Part shown: positions 22,233 to 30,574 of the stretch, piece after piece
How the letters are laid out: each line of letters starts with the position of its first letter
Position numbering within the stretch: the stretch's first letter is position 1
Virus record (IMG/VR): IMGVR_UViG_3300044987_001050
Location: 1 to 64,000 of that record
DNA: 64,000 nucleotides
Direction: 5' to 3' (one strand)
Origin: a virus
Translations under genes and position numbers: made by a program
Notes under the pieces: generated by a model
Seen by the model: only the letters and a program-made list of their open reading frames with translations
What the model was told of the DNA's origin: nothing
Databases searched by the model: none

Positions 22233-22560
22233 ATTGCTACTGCTCGCATCAACTTTGATCTCATTAACACTCACCTCTTGTGAGTCTCCAAATGATCCCG
22301 GCCCGATTTCTCGCACTAAGGATAACATCGAGTCTCCTCAGACAATTGGAACACTTCCTGATGGTCGTGTTATTAAGATGTTTGAGCGTGATCGCGGCGG
22401 TATGCATAATCACTTCATCTATTTCGTTGAGAATGGTGATGGCAAGTCCCTAACAATTTCGACCAACACAGAAGTATCTGCTGGTAAATCCACTCGCAAT
22501 GAAACAACCGTTCTTATCGACGGAGTGAAATATGCCCCACTTGAAAAGAATGAAAACTAA
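22222..22560 (+). CDS. Lipoprotein (112 aa)
   Basis: Signal peptide with lipobox (LISLTLTSC, Cys near residue 19). The mature domain has GTLPDGRVIKMFERDRG, MHNHFIYFVE and a later TTVLIDG, a beta-rich fold. Such small phage lipoproteins with an HxHxIY(F/V) element are often seen as superinfection or cor-like candidates, which is unproven here. Confidence 0.65.
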   Translation: MKTKLLLLASTLISLTLTSCESPNDPGPISRTKDNIESPQTIGTLPDGRVIKMFERDRGGMHNHFIYFVENGDGKSLTISTNTEVSAGKSTRNETTVLIDGVKYAPLEKNEN

Positions 22561-22774
22561 AGTCAACATCAATATCGGCATACTTGGTTTCATATTCATT
22601 GCACTCAAGCTATTTGGAATTGTTTCCTGGCCGTGGATTTGGGTACTCGCCCCTTTCTGGATTGGAATAGTTCTGCTGCTCGCAATCTGGGGCTTTGTTG
22701 CAATCGTTGCATTTCTCGCTCTCATTGCATTCAACACAGGTAACGTCACAATCACCAAACGCACAAAACCATGA
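22550..22774 (+). CDS. Two-helix membrane protein
   Basis: A 74-aa protein from MKTKVNINIG (an ATG at 22532 would add six residues). Two membrane helices: LGFIFIALKLFGIV and WVLAPFWIGIVLLLAIWGFV. This motif (VLKLxGxxxWxWxWVxAPxWI) is common in phage membrane proteins of unknown role; holin-like function is possible. Confidence 0.6.
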   Translation: MKTKVNINIGILGFIFIALKLFGIVSWPWIWVLAPFWIGIVLLLAIWGFVAIVAFLALIAFNTGNVTITKRTKP

Positions 22775-22923
22775 AAGCACACAATATACTATTCTTCATA
22801 GGGCTACCATTCTTCATAGCATCAGGATTCGCAGGAGACCTCTTGATGGTCGGAGTTGCTTGGGGTCTTGCTATCTCCGGCGTCTGCATTGAGATTGCGG
22901 CAATTGTGAAGTACAACGAATAA
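22771..22923 (+). CDS. Small membrane protein (50 aa)
   Basis: A 50-aa hydrophobic frame with two likely helices (ILFFIGLPFFIASGFAG and LMVGVAWGLAISGVCIEI), ATGA-coupled to the preceding membrane protein. Possibly made with it as a pair. Confidence 0.55.
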   Translation: MKAHNILFFIGLPFFIASGFAGDLLMVGVAWGLAISGVCIEIAAIVKYNE

Positions 22924-22925
22924 TT

Positions 22926-23450
22926 ATGAAACTGTCAAAACTTGTCAACGAAACGATTGAAGCGAACTGGGAAACCATGATGATTCGCGCATGCAAGAAG
23001 AACAAGTACTCACCGTATGCGCTTCGCCGCATCTACGCCGTGTCTCGTGCTCTTCCTCTTTCATACACTCCAGTTGAGTATGCGACCTATGGTCTGATGG
23101 AAATCATCACGAAGCACAATTTGGTCCGTGATTGGCATGAGTTCATCATCGAGATCGACCAGAAGCGGACTGCTTATTGGTATCGGTTCTGGTCGAATCA
23201 CGAAAGCCGCGAAATGCCTTTTCCTGAAGCATTTCTCATGCAGTGCACCAACTTGATTGCCCGCACCGAGGTTTCAAAACTTCCTGCTTACCGCTCACCC
23301 GCTTGGTTTCGGAATCGGTATCCGCACGATGAAGAAAATGATTCTCTGCCGATGTCGAACTGTTGCGGTGCTTATGCTGAAGGTGCTGAGGATATCGGCA
23401 TGTGTCCTGATTGTCACGAGCACTGTGAGTTTGAACAAGCCGAGGCGTGA
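22926..23450 (+). CDS. Hypothetical protein with C-terminal zinc knuckle
   Basis: A 174-aa protein; the C-terminus has NCCGA...MCPDCHEHCEF, a two-knuckle zinc-binding tail often found in phage proteins. The N-terminal 130 residues are helical and aromatic-rich. Function unknown. Confidence 0.6.
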   Translation: MKLSKLVNETIEANWETMMIRACKKNKYSPYALRRIYAVSRALPLSYTPVEYATYGLMEIITKHNLVRDWHEFIIEIDQKRTAYWYRFWSNHESREMPFPEAFLMQCTNLIARTEVSKLPAYRSPAWFRNRYPHDEENDSLPMSNCCGAYAEGAEDIGMCPDCHEHCEFEQAEA

Positions 23451-23458
23451 TTATTTGA

Positions 23459-23487
23459 TTTACTTCTTCCTCATTACTTGATAGAAT
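23459..23487 (+). promoter_or_regulatory. Sigma70-type promoter
   Basis: TTTACT (23459-23464), 17-base spacer ending CTTGA, TAGAAT (23482-23487). ATG at 23499, leader about 5 bases. Confidence 0.8.
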
Positions 23488-23498
23488 ATCGTATACCG

Positions 23499-24005
23499 AT
23501 GAAAGATATCCTTGATGATTTCCAAACGCAGACGAAGCTTGTCAAGCTCGCGCATGACATTGCATCAAAAGCGCACGCTGGGCAAAAGCGCAAAGAGGGC
23601 GTTCCTTACATCACGCATCCCGAAGCAGTTGCACAGATTGTTGACACGGAGTTCTACACCCTGATGCCTACCTCCGAGGCAGCCCGCAACATTTGGGCGC
23701 CGATGAAAAATTACATCATCATGGCAGCTCTCCTGCACGACACCATCGAGGATACATACGTCACGTCTGAACTTCTTCGTCAGGCGGGTTTCCCTATCAT
23801 GGTCATCGAGATGGTTCAGATCGTCACGAAACGGCCGAACGAGAACTACTTCGACTTCGTCATGCGCATTCAAGAGTCCGGCCATGTCGGAGCGAAGATG
23901 GTAAAGCTTGCTGACCTTCGCCATAACATGTCTGATTTAGGAGAAGGTTCAATGAAGGATAAATATCGTCTTGCTGAACATATCCTCGCATTCTTCAACA
24001 AATGA
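23499..24005 (+). CDS. SpoT/MESH1-like HD hydrolase
   Basis: A 168-aa HD-domain protein. AHAGQKRKEGVPYITHP (25-41, H40), LLHDTIEDT (78-86, HD at 80-81 and ED at 84-85) and VKLADLRHN (135-143) match the (p)ppGpp hydrolase domain of SpoT and small alarmone hydrolases. MESH1-type relatives also remove the 2'-phosphate of NADPH. It could strip alarmones during infection, or act on NADPH in line with the NAD genes. Start at 23499 set by the promoter. Confidence 0.8.
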   Translation: MKDILDDFQTQTKLVKLAHDIASKAHAGQKRKEGVPYITHPEAVAQIVDTEFYTLMPTSEAARNIWAPMKNYIIMAALLHDTIEDTYVTSELLRQAGFPIMVIEMVQIVTKRPNENYFDFVMRIQESGHVGAKMVKLADLRHNMSDLGEGSMKDKYRLAEHILAFFNK

Positions 24006-24208
24006 AAACACCTACAAAGAAAGTTGTGAACAAAGCCAAGAAGGACATCGTTGAGATCGACGGCACGCTGGGTCTCCTCCGCGAGAACTGGATGGTGTGT
24101 TCCGAAAAGAATAAATCGAAGTACATGGGCTTGATTGATCGCATGCTTGACGAGCGTTTGCTTTGCATGGCGACTCGTGATGGGAAAGAAATTACAACGG
24201 ATGTCTGA
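24002..24208 (+). CDS. Small charged protein (68 aa)
   Basis: A Lys-rich helical protein between the HD hydrolase and the phosphoesterase, overlapping both. No motif. Confidence 0.55.
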   Translation: MKTPTKKVVNKAKKDIVEIDGTLGLLRENWMVCSEKNKSKYMGLIDRMLDERLLCMATRDGKEITTDV

Positions 24209-24920
24209 TTCAATTCCAGTCTATATCGTCGGCGATGTGCACGGCAGGTTTGATCTTTTGCAACAAGAGATCAAGCGGTTCGACATTCGCAACTGCATAA
24301 TCATTTGTGTAGGCGATCTTGGTTTGGGTTTTCATTGGAAGACTGATCCTAAGAAGGAACAGCGCATTCATGCTCAGCAAAATCAGTGGTTCGGCCGTCG
24401 TAACATTAAGTTCTATTCGATTCGCGGCAATCACGATGATCCTCAATTCTTTACGGGCAAGACACGTATTGCCTACAAGAACTTCGAGATGATCGAGGAT
24501 TACACGACATTCAATATCAACGGCGAACGATTCTTATTCATCGGCGGAGCAATCTCTGTCGACCGCTCGGGCAATCACCGCAAGGAGGGATTCAGTTACT
24601 GGAAAGATGAACCGCTCGTATTCAAGCCTTGGCTCATCAAGGAATGCGATGTGTTGATCACGCACTCCGCCCCGACTTGGAATGGTCCGCTTTCCAAAGA
24701 TGGGTTACGCGAATTCGCGGATTGGGAAAATTGTGACAAGAGTCTTTGGGATGAGTGCTTACAAGAACGCAAGGATATAAGTCACATCGTTCGTGAATCG
24801 AAAGCAAAGATGCATTACTGCGGTCACTTCCATTCATATCATTGGGTTGAACAATGCAACTGCTATTCAACGATCCTCGCCATTCTCCAATTCAAAGAAC
24901 ATAGAATGCTTATATCATGA
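24201..24920 (+). CDS. Calcineurin-like metallophosphoesterase
   Basis: A 239-aa phosphoesterase. GDVHGRF (11-17), GDLG (38-41), GNHDD (76-80), THSAP and CGHFHSYH supply the two-metal site in the family order. Members include diadenosine-polyphosphate hydrolases and protein phosphatases such as lambda PP. Start at MSDSIPVYIVGDVHG is preferred, as the earlier ATG lies further into the previous gene. Substrate unknown. Confidence 0.8.
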   Translation: MSDSIPVYIVGDVHGRFDLLQQEIKRFDIRNCIIICVGDLGLGFHWKTDPKKEQRIHAQQNQWFGRRNIKFYSIRGNHDDPQFFTGKTRIAYKNFEMIEDYTTFNINGERFLFIGGAISVDRSGNHRKEGFSYWKDEPLVFKPWLIKECDVLITHSAPTWNGPLSKDGLREFADWENCDKSLWDECLQERKDISHIVRESKAKMHYCGHFHSYHWVEQCNCYSTILAILQFKEHRMLIS

Positions 24921-25168
24921 AACTGTTTACATTCCTAACACTCGCGGTTTGCGTCGCGACTAATCAATCGTGCATGACCACTTATTCTGCAAAGGGATAT
25001 CCTGTGCAATCAGTCGATCCTGGCGTGGCGACGGCCGCAATCATCGGCGCAGGTGCTGTCGGGTTCGTACTCGGTTCTGCTAATTACGGATGTGAACCTT
25101 ATTACGGTGCTTATGGACAAGTCGGCTACTTTCGCCCATACTCTCACGGACACTACTCTTGCTACTAA
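24917..25168 (+). CDS. Exported Gly/Tyr-rich protein, possible lipoprotein
   Basis: Signal-like N-terminus (MKLFTFLTLAVCVATNQSC) with a possible lipobox, then a hydrophobic glycine-rich segment (AAIIGAGAVGFVLGSA) and a Tyr/Gly/His-rich tail (YYGAYGQVGYF). It may insert into or coat a membrane. Function unknown. Confidence 0.55.
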   Translation: MKLFTFLTLAVCVATNQSCMTTYSAKGYPVQSVDPGVATAAIIGAGAVGFVLGSANYGCEPYYGAYGQVGYFRPYSHGHYSCY

Positions 25169-25169
25169 C

Positions 25170-25547
25170 ATGATTACATTTACCACTATCGCCATTTTCG
25201 GATTCGTTCACTGGCTCTTCGACTTCTTTCTTCAGACCGACGAGCAGTCAAAAGGAAAGTCTCACAGTTACAAGATGTTGTCACAACACGTCGGTGTTTA
25301 TACACTCGGCTTGCTCGTGATGGCTATATTCACTCCGGCGCTGAATGTAGCGCCGCATATCTTCTTTGGCTGGGTTGCATTCAACGGTCTCGCTCACTTC
25401 TTTACTGACTACATCACGTCACGCGCGACGTCTCTGTTATGGAAAGATGGCGCAGTTCATGACTTCTTCGTAACCGTCGGCATTGACCAATACATTCACA
25501 GCTTCACGCTGTTTGGTTCACTCACATACGTACTGAAATATCTATGA
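25170..25547 (+). CDS. DUF3307 family membrane protein
   Basis: A 125-aa protein with three to four membrane helices. HWLFDFFLQTDEQSKGKS (14-31) is the DUF3307 signature (H..(A/F)DF.LQTD..). HxFxDY appears again in the middle helix (LAHFFTDY), suggesting a metal-dependent membrane enzyme. DUF3307 has no firmly known function. The start at 25170 follows the previous stop directly. Confidence 0.7.
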   Translation: MITFTTIAIFGFVHWLFDFFLQTDEQSKGKSHSYKMLSQHVGVYTLGLLVMAIFTPALNVAPHIFFGWVAFNGLAHFFTDYITSRATSLLWKDGAVHDFFVTVGIDQYIHSFTLFGSLTYVLKYL

Positions 25548-25858
25548 AAACTGCAATAGGCGAAGAGCCGCAAACACCGATGGATGTCGTGAACATCCTT
25601 AACTCAAACTACTTCGACATCAATGAAGATTGTATGCTCGTTCCGTTCTCGTTCTCATCGAACGGATTCTGCGACCTCATTCTTTTCATGGAGTATCCTC
25701 TTTGGTCATCCGAGGCTGACGGCTGGGATTACGATGATGAGGACGAAGGCATGGGCGATCCGCTGCCGTTGATCGACACTGTTAAGAAGCTCTACGTCGA
25801 GCTTCATAGCCGCATCGCTGGAGCGACTCCAGACAAACTTTTCATTACTGAGGACTAA
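25544..25858 (+). CDS. Hypothetical acidic protein (104 aa)
   Basis: Asp/Glu-rich central loop (WDYDDEDEGMGD). ATGA overlap with the DUF3307 gene. No family recognised. Confidence 0.55.
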   Translation: MKTAIGEEPQTPMDVVNILNSNYFDINEDCMLVPFSFSSNGFCDLILFMEYPLWSSEADGWDYDDEDEGMGDPLPLIDTVKKLYVELHSRIAGATPDKLFITED

Positions 25859-25862
25859 TCAG

Positions 25863-26216
25863 ATGGGACTAGGACTTGGATTTAGTTGCAGCCGCAGTAA
25901 TGAATCACGTGTTGAGTATGTCTCAACTGAGCGTGAAATCGCTCCGAAAGATGTTGACACAGGCGTGAACCCGAATCCCTACAACTTCAAGGTTAGGTGG
26001 GCGTCGGCCGTGAATGGAAACACTATCATGAAGGTGAACTATCCGAACTGCACGACGTTCGGTGGTGATAAGCTTCTGCTGCTTCGTGGTATTTGGCCTA
26101 TGACTATGCACAAACTTGACCCACACTTCTTTGAAGGAGATCATCCTGTCATCGCTAGATTCAAACCTGATGCTGCTGGCGAAAAGCTTGCGGATATCTG
26201 CGCACGATCATTATGA
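25863..26216 (+). CDS. Hypothetical protein (117 aa)
   Basis: Soluble; begins MGLGLGFSCSRSNES, which is not a clear signal peptide. Possibly a small beta domain (FKVRWASAVNGNTIMKVNY). No family recognised. Confidence 0.5.
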   Translation: MGLGLGFSCSRSNESRVEYVSTEREIAPKDVDTGVNPNPYNFKVRWASAVNGNTIMKVNYPNCTTFGGDKLLLLRGIWPMTMHKLDPHFFEGDHPVIARFKPDAAGEKLADICARSL

Positions 26217-26500
26217 AAAGAGTAACACGAAACGAAGCAGACTTCTCGGACGTATTTGAGTTCGCGAAAGAAACGCTAGGTCATGAATGGAATCGGTGCT
26301 GTGATCTATTTCACGGGTCGGAATTCTTCAGTTATCAAAGGTACGATGACTTCGAACTTGAGGAACTTGAGGCAGAGGAAAAGGAAATGACCGCGGATCC
26401 CGATGACTTCGACTTCCTCTGTGATTTGGGCTTGGCTCGCCGCATCATGATTGCTTATATGAAAGCGAAGAAAGTAAAAACCTGCCGCATCTACTCATGA
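26213..26500 (+). CDS. Hypothetical acidic protein (95 aa)
   Basis: ATGA-coupled both sides; acidic middle (ELEELEAEEKEM). No motif. Confidence 0.55.
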   Translation: MKRVTRNEADFSDVFEFAKETLGHEWNRCCDLFHGSEFFSYQRYDDFELEELEAEEKEMTADPDDFDFLCDLGLARRIMIAYMKAKKVKTCRIYS

Positions 26501-26811
26501 ACGCACACAAAGAAGAAGTAAAGGTCGCGGATTTGATTCTCGAGAGCGTGGTCAAGACATTGTCCGAAGCGTTAGCCGCTGATGGATATGCGCTTGAGCG
26601 ATTGTTCCGAAATCGAGTTGAGTGCAATGATGCAATGGGAGACCATCCGCATATCGTCACCGGGAAGATCGGACAAACCACAACACTTAGCACGCTAGGT
26701 CTTATCAACGGGATCGTCGGCGCTCTCACAGGTCATCGTGTTGCTATGATGGTGCCCGACGATTCGGACTCTCCTATCGGCTTTACGAGATATATGCCCC
26801 CTAAAAATTGA
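26497..26811 (+). CDS. Hypothetical protein (104 aa)
   Basis: Helical N-terminus, a Gly/Thr-rich centre (IGQTTTLSTLGLINGIVGALTG) that could be a weak amphipathic or membrane segment. Last gene before the promoter at 26813. Confidence 0.5.
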   Translation: MNAHKEEVKVADLILESVVKTLSEALAADGYALERLFRNRVECNDAMGDHPHIVTGKIGQTTTLSTLGLINGIVGALTGHRVAMMVPDDSDSPIGFTRYMPPKN

Positions 26812-26812
26812 A

Positions 26813-26841
26813 TTTACATTCCCAAGAATCTGATATAGAAT
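26813..26841 (+). promoter_or_regulatory. Sigma70-type promoter
   Basis: TTTACA (26813-26818), 17-base spacer, TAGAAT (26836-26841). ATG at 26861, leader about 13 bases without a visible Shine-Dalgarno sequence. Confidence 0.8.
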
Positions 26842-26860
26842 CATACATCGCAATAACACA

Positions 26861-27814
26861 ATGAACACAACTGAAATTGAAAGAAAGAAGGAGAAGAAAC
26901 TTGATCGGTCGCACTGGATGTGTCGCATTCAAAAGTTTGCTTTTAACATCGACGCGCCAACATACTACATGGGCTACTGCCCGTTCTTCTGGATGACGTG
27001 GCTAGCTCTGCTTGTCTCGCCGTTCGTCGCGCTTTTCAATCTAGTGACTATCCCGGCAACATGGGCATGGGTTAACACTGCCGAGCCTGTGAAGGAGTAT
27101 CGGCGAACTACCCGTGAAGCGCTTGAATCGACTCCGCTTCAGCCGTCATTCGCACAAATGCTACAGATGCAATATATGCGTGACGACGAACTCACTGGCT
27201 GGGATTTGTGGTCGCCTCGGGCTGAACTATTCTCGAACCTTACAGAATGTAAGCGCATCGAAGTTTGGCTGAAGCAGAATCCTAACTGGAAAAAGGAATG
27301 GCTTGCGAAGGCTAAGGCATGGGATGTTGCACACATCGAAGCAGTTCATGCTTACAACAAACTCAAGAAGGTCCGTGCCGCTCGCCTATCAAAGGTTAAC
27401 CGACTCGCCTCAACATGCGGATCAGCTATCTTCAAGGTTCTCATCCCGCTCTCTATCTTTCTTGCGGTATCAGGCGGTGGCTATGGCGTATACACAATTG
27501 CTATCGAGATTAGTCTCGCGAGTTACGTCTTGGCTCTCTGCATACTTACATTAGCAGCTGCTGCGGCCGTCTTAGCCAACATCCTTTGGGACGCGCTCAA
27601 AACCATTCTTGACATTCGAGCGAAGAACAAGATGGCTGTTGAGGACGACAAGATCCCGACCCTAACATGGTGGGACAAGTTCTGCTCCAAGTTCTCGGCG
27701 GTCACTGAATTCATTCACGACACAGTCGCGATTACTTACAAGCAGGAATGTCCGCTCATCATCTGGGGCGACGAAACCGGTCCTATCCAAAAACGAAACA
27801 AGAATACACAATGA
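26861..27814 (+). CDS. Multi-pass membrane protein (317 aa)
   Basis: Basic N-terminus, a hydrophobic region around residues 44-75 (WMTWLALLVSPFVALFNLV), a long polar loop, then a second hydrophobic block (VLIPLSIFLAVSGGGYGVYT and an Ala/Leu-rich helix). No recognised family. Large for a phage membrane protein of unknown role. First gene of its operon; possibly early, since its promoter is host-like. Confidence 0.65.
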   Translation: MNTTEIERKKEKKLDRSHWMCRIQKFAFNIDAPTYYMGYCPFFWMTWLALLVSPFVALFNLVTIPATWAWVNTAEPVKEYRRTTREALESTPLQPSFAQMLQMQYMRDDELTGWDLWSPRAELFSNLTECKRIEVWLKQNPNWKKEWLAKAKAWDVAHIEAVHAYNKLKKVRAARLSKVNRLASTCGSAIFKVLIPLSIFLAVSGGGYGVYTIAIEISLASYVLALCILTLAAAAAVLANILWDALKTILDIRAKNKMAVEDDKIPTLTWWDKFCSKFSAVTEFIHDTVAITYKQECPLIIWGDETGPIQKRNKNTQ

Positions 27815-28017
27815 TCATCAAGTTCAAAAGCAAGAAAGATTTCAACACCGCGGTAACATATCTAATCAATCAGACGTTCTGCTTCGATCAACACGACACC
27901 TCGAACTCGCTGCGGTTCTTCATCGAATCATCGGCGGAACGAGCAATGTCGGAACTGAGCACCGTTCATAACATCACGTCTGTATTCGAAGAAGATCTGC
28001 TTCCAGCTATTGCATGA
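27811..28017 (+). CDS. Hypothetical protein (68 aa)
   Basis: Starts MIIKFKSKKDFNTAV at an ATGA overlap. Small alpha/beta protein. It directly precedes the Pth2-like gene, ATGA-coupled. Confidence 0.55.
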   Translation: MIIKFKSKKDFNTAVTYLINQTFCFDQHDTSNSLRFFIESSAERAMSELSTVHNITSVFEEDLLPAIA

Positions 28018-28427
28018 ATACCAAGCAGGTCATCGTGGTCCGCAAGGACCTCAATATGAGGAAGGGCAAGATGTGTGCGCAGGCATCGCATGCCTCTATG
28101 TCCTTCCTCACTAAGGCTGGCGGAGTAGTTGACGTGCCGCACTCGATGTACGGAATGAAGTTCCAAACCGGAGACCTGTTAGGCCATGCCGATGAAATGG
28201 ATCACTGGCTCAACAACTCCTTCAAGAAGATTGTCTGTTCCGTGAACTCTGAAGCTGAACTCATTGATCTGCACGTGAAGGCGATAAGCTTAGGCTTGGT
28301 ATCACATCTTATCACGGACAACGGCGCAACCGAGTTCAATGGAATTCCAACAAAGACTTGCTTGGCAATCGGCCCACACTGGGATGAAAAGTTCGAGAAC
28401 CTAACATCTCATCTTCCGCTGCTATGA
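28014..28427 (+). CDS. Pth2-type peptidyl-tRNA hydrolase-like protein
   Basis: A 137-aa PTH2 fold. VVRKDLNMRKGKMCAQASHA (8-27) matches the Pth2 active-site block (V.R.DL.M..GK.aAQ..HA), and ITDNGATEF with PTKTCLAIGP matches the C-terminal D.G.T....PTxTxLxIGP. Pth2 frees peptides from tRNA. It is typical of archaea and eukaryotes, and bacterial-type homologues occur in phages. It may recycle tRNA during infection. Confidence 0.8.
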   Translation: MNTKQVIVVRKDLNMRKGKMCAQASHASMSFLTKAGGVVDVPHSMYGMKFQTGDLLGHADEMDHWLNNSFKKIVCSVNSEAELIDLHVKAISLGLVSHLITDNGATEFNGIPTKTCLAIGPHWDEKFENLTSHLPLL

Positions 28428-28522
28428 ACGCTGCTCAATGGACATTTCTAATCATTATCGTCGCACTCATTGTGATCGAGCTCGGTCTATCCTTTTACTT
28501 TGACAAGAAAGACAACCAATAA
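28424..28522 (+). CDS. Tiny single-helix membrane protein (32 aa)
   Basis: A 32-aa frame, ATGA-coupled to the Pth2-like gene: one membrane helix (WTFLIIIVALIVIELGLSF) then FDKKDNQ. It fills the gap exactly up to the next gene, supporting translation. Confidence 0.5.
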   Translation: MNAAQWTFLIIIVALIVIELGLSFYFDKKDNQ

Positions 28523-28523
28523 C

Positions 28524-28754
28524 ATGGTCATTCCTGAAGATCCTCCTGAAGCATACGAAGACTACTTCGTCACTGATCTTGACGTGTGTGCAAACAAAGC
28601 AGACTTTTTGGCAAATGCTCTTGACTCGCTTCGTCATACTCATCCTAACTTATCGGATTCAGACAAAGAAGAAATTTGGCAAATGGTTCTTACTCTCACG
28701 GGTTTCTCTGCTGCACTCTGGCGTATCCGCGTTTTAACCGAACCTGAAGATTGA
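28524..28754 (+). CDS. Hypothetical protein (76 aa)
   Basis: Starts MVIPEDPPEAYEDY one base after the previous stop. Acidic, helical. Last gene before the promoter at 28757. Confidence 0.5.
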   Translation: MVIPEDPPEAYEDYFVTDLDVCANKADFLANALDSLRHTHPNLSDSDKEEIWQMVLTLTGFSAALWRIRVLTEPED

Positions 28755-28756
28755 TA

Positions 28757-28785
28757 TTTACAAGTGCCTCTAAATTTGTTACTAT
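28757..28785 (+). promoter_or_regulatory. Sigma70-type promoter for PEP-CTERM gene
   Basis: TTTACA (28757-28762), 17-base spacer ending TTTGT, TACTAT (28780-28785). ATG at 28817, leader about 25 bases. Confidence 0.75.
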
Positions 28786-28816
28786 TTGTTCCTACCACAA
28801 CCACATAAACCAAAAT

Positions 28817-29404
28817 ATGAAATTGACAACACTATTCGCTATGGCTTGCTTACTCGTGACTCCGCTTACGGGTGCAACGATTACTGCCACGCTTGACAGC
28901 ATCAACCCAACCACAACCACTCAGGGCACCTACACTGGCAAGCCCTTCACTGATATCTACTCAGGCGCGTTGACATTCACGGTCGGCTCCGGCGACTCGT
29001 TTCTTGCCTTTTGTGCTGAGCCTGCGTCCACAATCTCACTTGGCGAAACCGTAACATACACGCTCACGCCGCTAACACGGACTGACCTCGCACAGATCAT
29101 GTCGGTGTACTATGCTTCTCCGCGGGATACACTGAATGCTCAAGGAGCGCAATGGGCAATCTGGGAACTGTTGACGGACAACAAACCCGACCTCGAGAAA
29201 GGCAAGGTGATGCTGCCCGAGGGTGCAGTTCGAGACAAGGCTGATGAATATCTTGATGCTTATGAGGACGCAGTCCCGGCATCAAACATCGTGTGGTTGT
29301 CATCGTCGGATCGGCAGGATATGATTGCCTGCATTCCTGAGCCGCAACCTGCTCTGCTCGTCGGCACATTTGGTATCATTGCACTTCTTCGCCGCCGCAA
29401 ATGA
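28817..29404 (+). CDS. PEP-CTERM exported protein with thioester-like domain
   Basis: A 195-aa secreted protein. Residues 1-20 form a signal peptide. The C-terminus IPEPQPALLVGTFGIIALLR (173-192) plus RRK is a PEP-CTERM sorting signal: PEP at 174-176, one helix, Arg cluster. Host exosortase recognises this and passes the protein across the envelope. The mature domain has FCAEP (C66) and AQGAQWAIWEL (108-118), recalling Cys-Gln thioester adhesin domains in which a TQxAIW element carries the Gln. This would put a phage protein on the host surface or in its matrix. The start at 28817 is fixed by the signal peptide. Confidence 0.82.
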   Translation: MKLTTLFAMACLLVTPLTGATITATLDSINPTTTTQGTYTGKPFTDIYSGALTFTVGSGDSFLAFCAEPASTISLGETVTYTLTPLTRTDLAQIMSVYYASPRDTLNAQGAQWAIWELLTDNKPDLEKGKVMLPEGAVRDKADEYLDAYEDAVPASNIVWLSSSDRQDMIACIPEPQPALLVGTFGIIALLRRRK

Positions 29405-29655
29405 AACTCCTTCTGCTCAATCTTCTGTTATGGTTCAGCGGCAATCAAGATAAGCCTGACTGCGTTGCTGACATCTCGGACTCTGCTAAGGCGGTGATCG
29501 AGTCATATTCAGCGAAGGACTCGAAAGGCGAGGAGATCATTGCCCCGCCTCTGAATCTGCCTGACCTTTTGATGGAGCCGCTGCGCATGCCAGTTCTTCC
29601 TCCTCTCCCAATCATTCCAATCAACCCCAAGCCAGTAACAGACGTTAATCCATGA
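29401..29655 (+). CDS. Exported Pro-rich small protein
   Basis: An 84-aa protein with a short hydrophobic start (MKLLLLNLLLWFSG) and a Pro-rich C-terminal half (MPVLPPLPIIPINPKP). ATGA-coupled to the PEP-CTERM gene, so it may work with it in the envelope. Not recognised. Confidence 0.55.
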   Translation: MKLLLLNLLLWFSGNQDKPDCVADISDSAKAVIESYSAKDSKGEEIIAPPLNLPDLLMEPLRMPVLPPLPIIPINPKPVTDVNP

Positions 29656-29930
29656 ACCGTGTTAAGTTAACAGTATCCGACGAATCAGGAAAAACATTAT
29701 GTAAGATCGGCACGTCAATCGACGATCCAGCCGGTCTCGAATATACTGATGCGGAACTAGCAGACGCACTCACTGGGATGGCTTACACTTTGAATGAAGC
29801 GCACAAGCATCGGTCTGATGCGCTTACCGCTAAATGGGCAGCGGTGTTAGGAGCTGAATCGAGTACCAACAAAACTGCTATGCTTCTCGAAGCTCAGGAA
29901 ACTCCGTTCTTCCCACCTGGCAACTGCTAA
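29652..29930 (+). CDS. Hypothetical protein (92 aa)
   Basis: A soluble protein (MNRVKLTVSDESGKTL...), helical C-terminal part. ATGA overlap with the Pro-rich gene. No family recognised. Confidence 0.55.
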   Translation: MNRVKLTVSDESGKTLCKIGTSIDDPAGLEYTDAELADALTGMAYTLNEAHKHRSDALTAKWAAVLGAESSTNKTAMLLEAQETPFFPPGNC

Positions 29931-29936
29931 TACATT

Positions 29937-30146
29937 ATGATCACCATCTTTGCATCTGTGGCCGAAGGGCCTGAACGCAACTACTCGCGCATCGGTAACA
30001 TCTATCAGATGATACTCAATCCTGCTAATATCTCTTACATCATTGTGACTGAACATATCATCGCAATGAACAATGGAACATTCTTGAGTGTTGCTGCTGC
30101 TGAGCTTAAGAGGATCACTCTACGAATCGCACCTGAACTAGCATAA
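29937..30146 (+). CDS. Hypothetical protein (69 aa)
   Basis: A small protein of beta and helix (MITIFASVAEG...). No motif recognised. Confidence 0.5.
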   Translation: MITIFASVAEGPERNYSRIGNIYQMILNPANISYIIVTEHIIAMNNGTFLSVAAAELKRITLRIAPELA

Positions 30147-30148
30147 AC

Positions 30149-30574
30149 ATGAACGACCTATCACGAGCCTGGAAAGGCGAGATCGAAGAAATCGAGCGCC
30201 GCAAGGCAGCAATCGTTGCAAAGGCTAAAGAGGTTGAACGTGTTCAAGCATTCACGAAATGCGTTGTTGAACTGGCCTCTCAAGGTTGGATATTTAGGAA
30301 GGTTGATCAGTGGCACCCGCATAACAACGACACTTGGATTGAGCATGTCTTCAAGTCGCCTCGTATGAAGTCGTTTGCGCCTTACTCAACAAAGGATGAC
30401 CTGATAACTCTCGAGGCAAGGATCATGGGAGCCTATGTTATGTCTGATGTAGGTAACGCTCGCTATCCACTGATTGATGATGCCCGCCGAGTTCTCGCGG
30501 AGTTCTTCCTAACAAACCCAAGCGCATCTATCGAAGATGCACCAAAACTCACTGTCTCATGCAGTATCTCGTAA
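30149..30574 (+). CDS. Hypothetical protein (141 aa)
   Basis: An N-terminal charged helix (EEIERRKAAIVAKAKEVERV) leads into an aromatic-rich domain. Possibly coiled-coil. Function unknown. Confidence 0.55.
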   Translation: MNDLSRAWKGEIEEIERRKAAIVAKAKEVERVQAFTKCVVELASQGWIFRKVDQWHPHNNDTWIEHVFKSPRMKSFAPYSTKDDLITLEARIMGAYVMSDVGNARYPLIDDARRVLAEFFLTNPSASIEDAPKLTVSCSIS

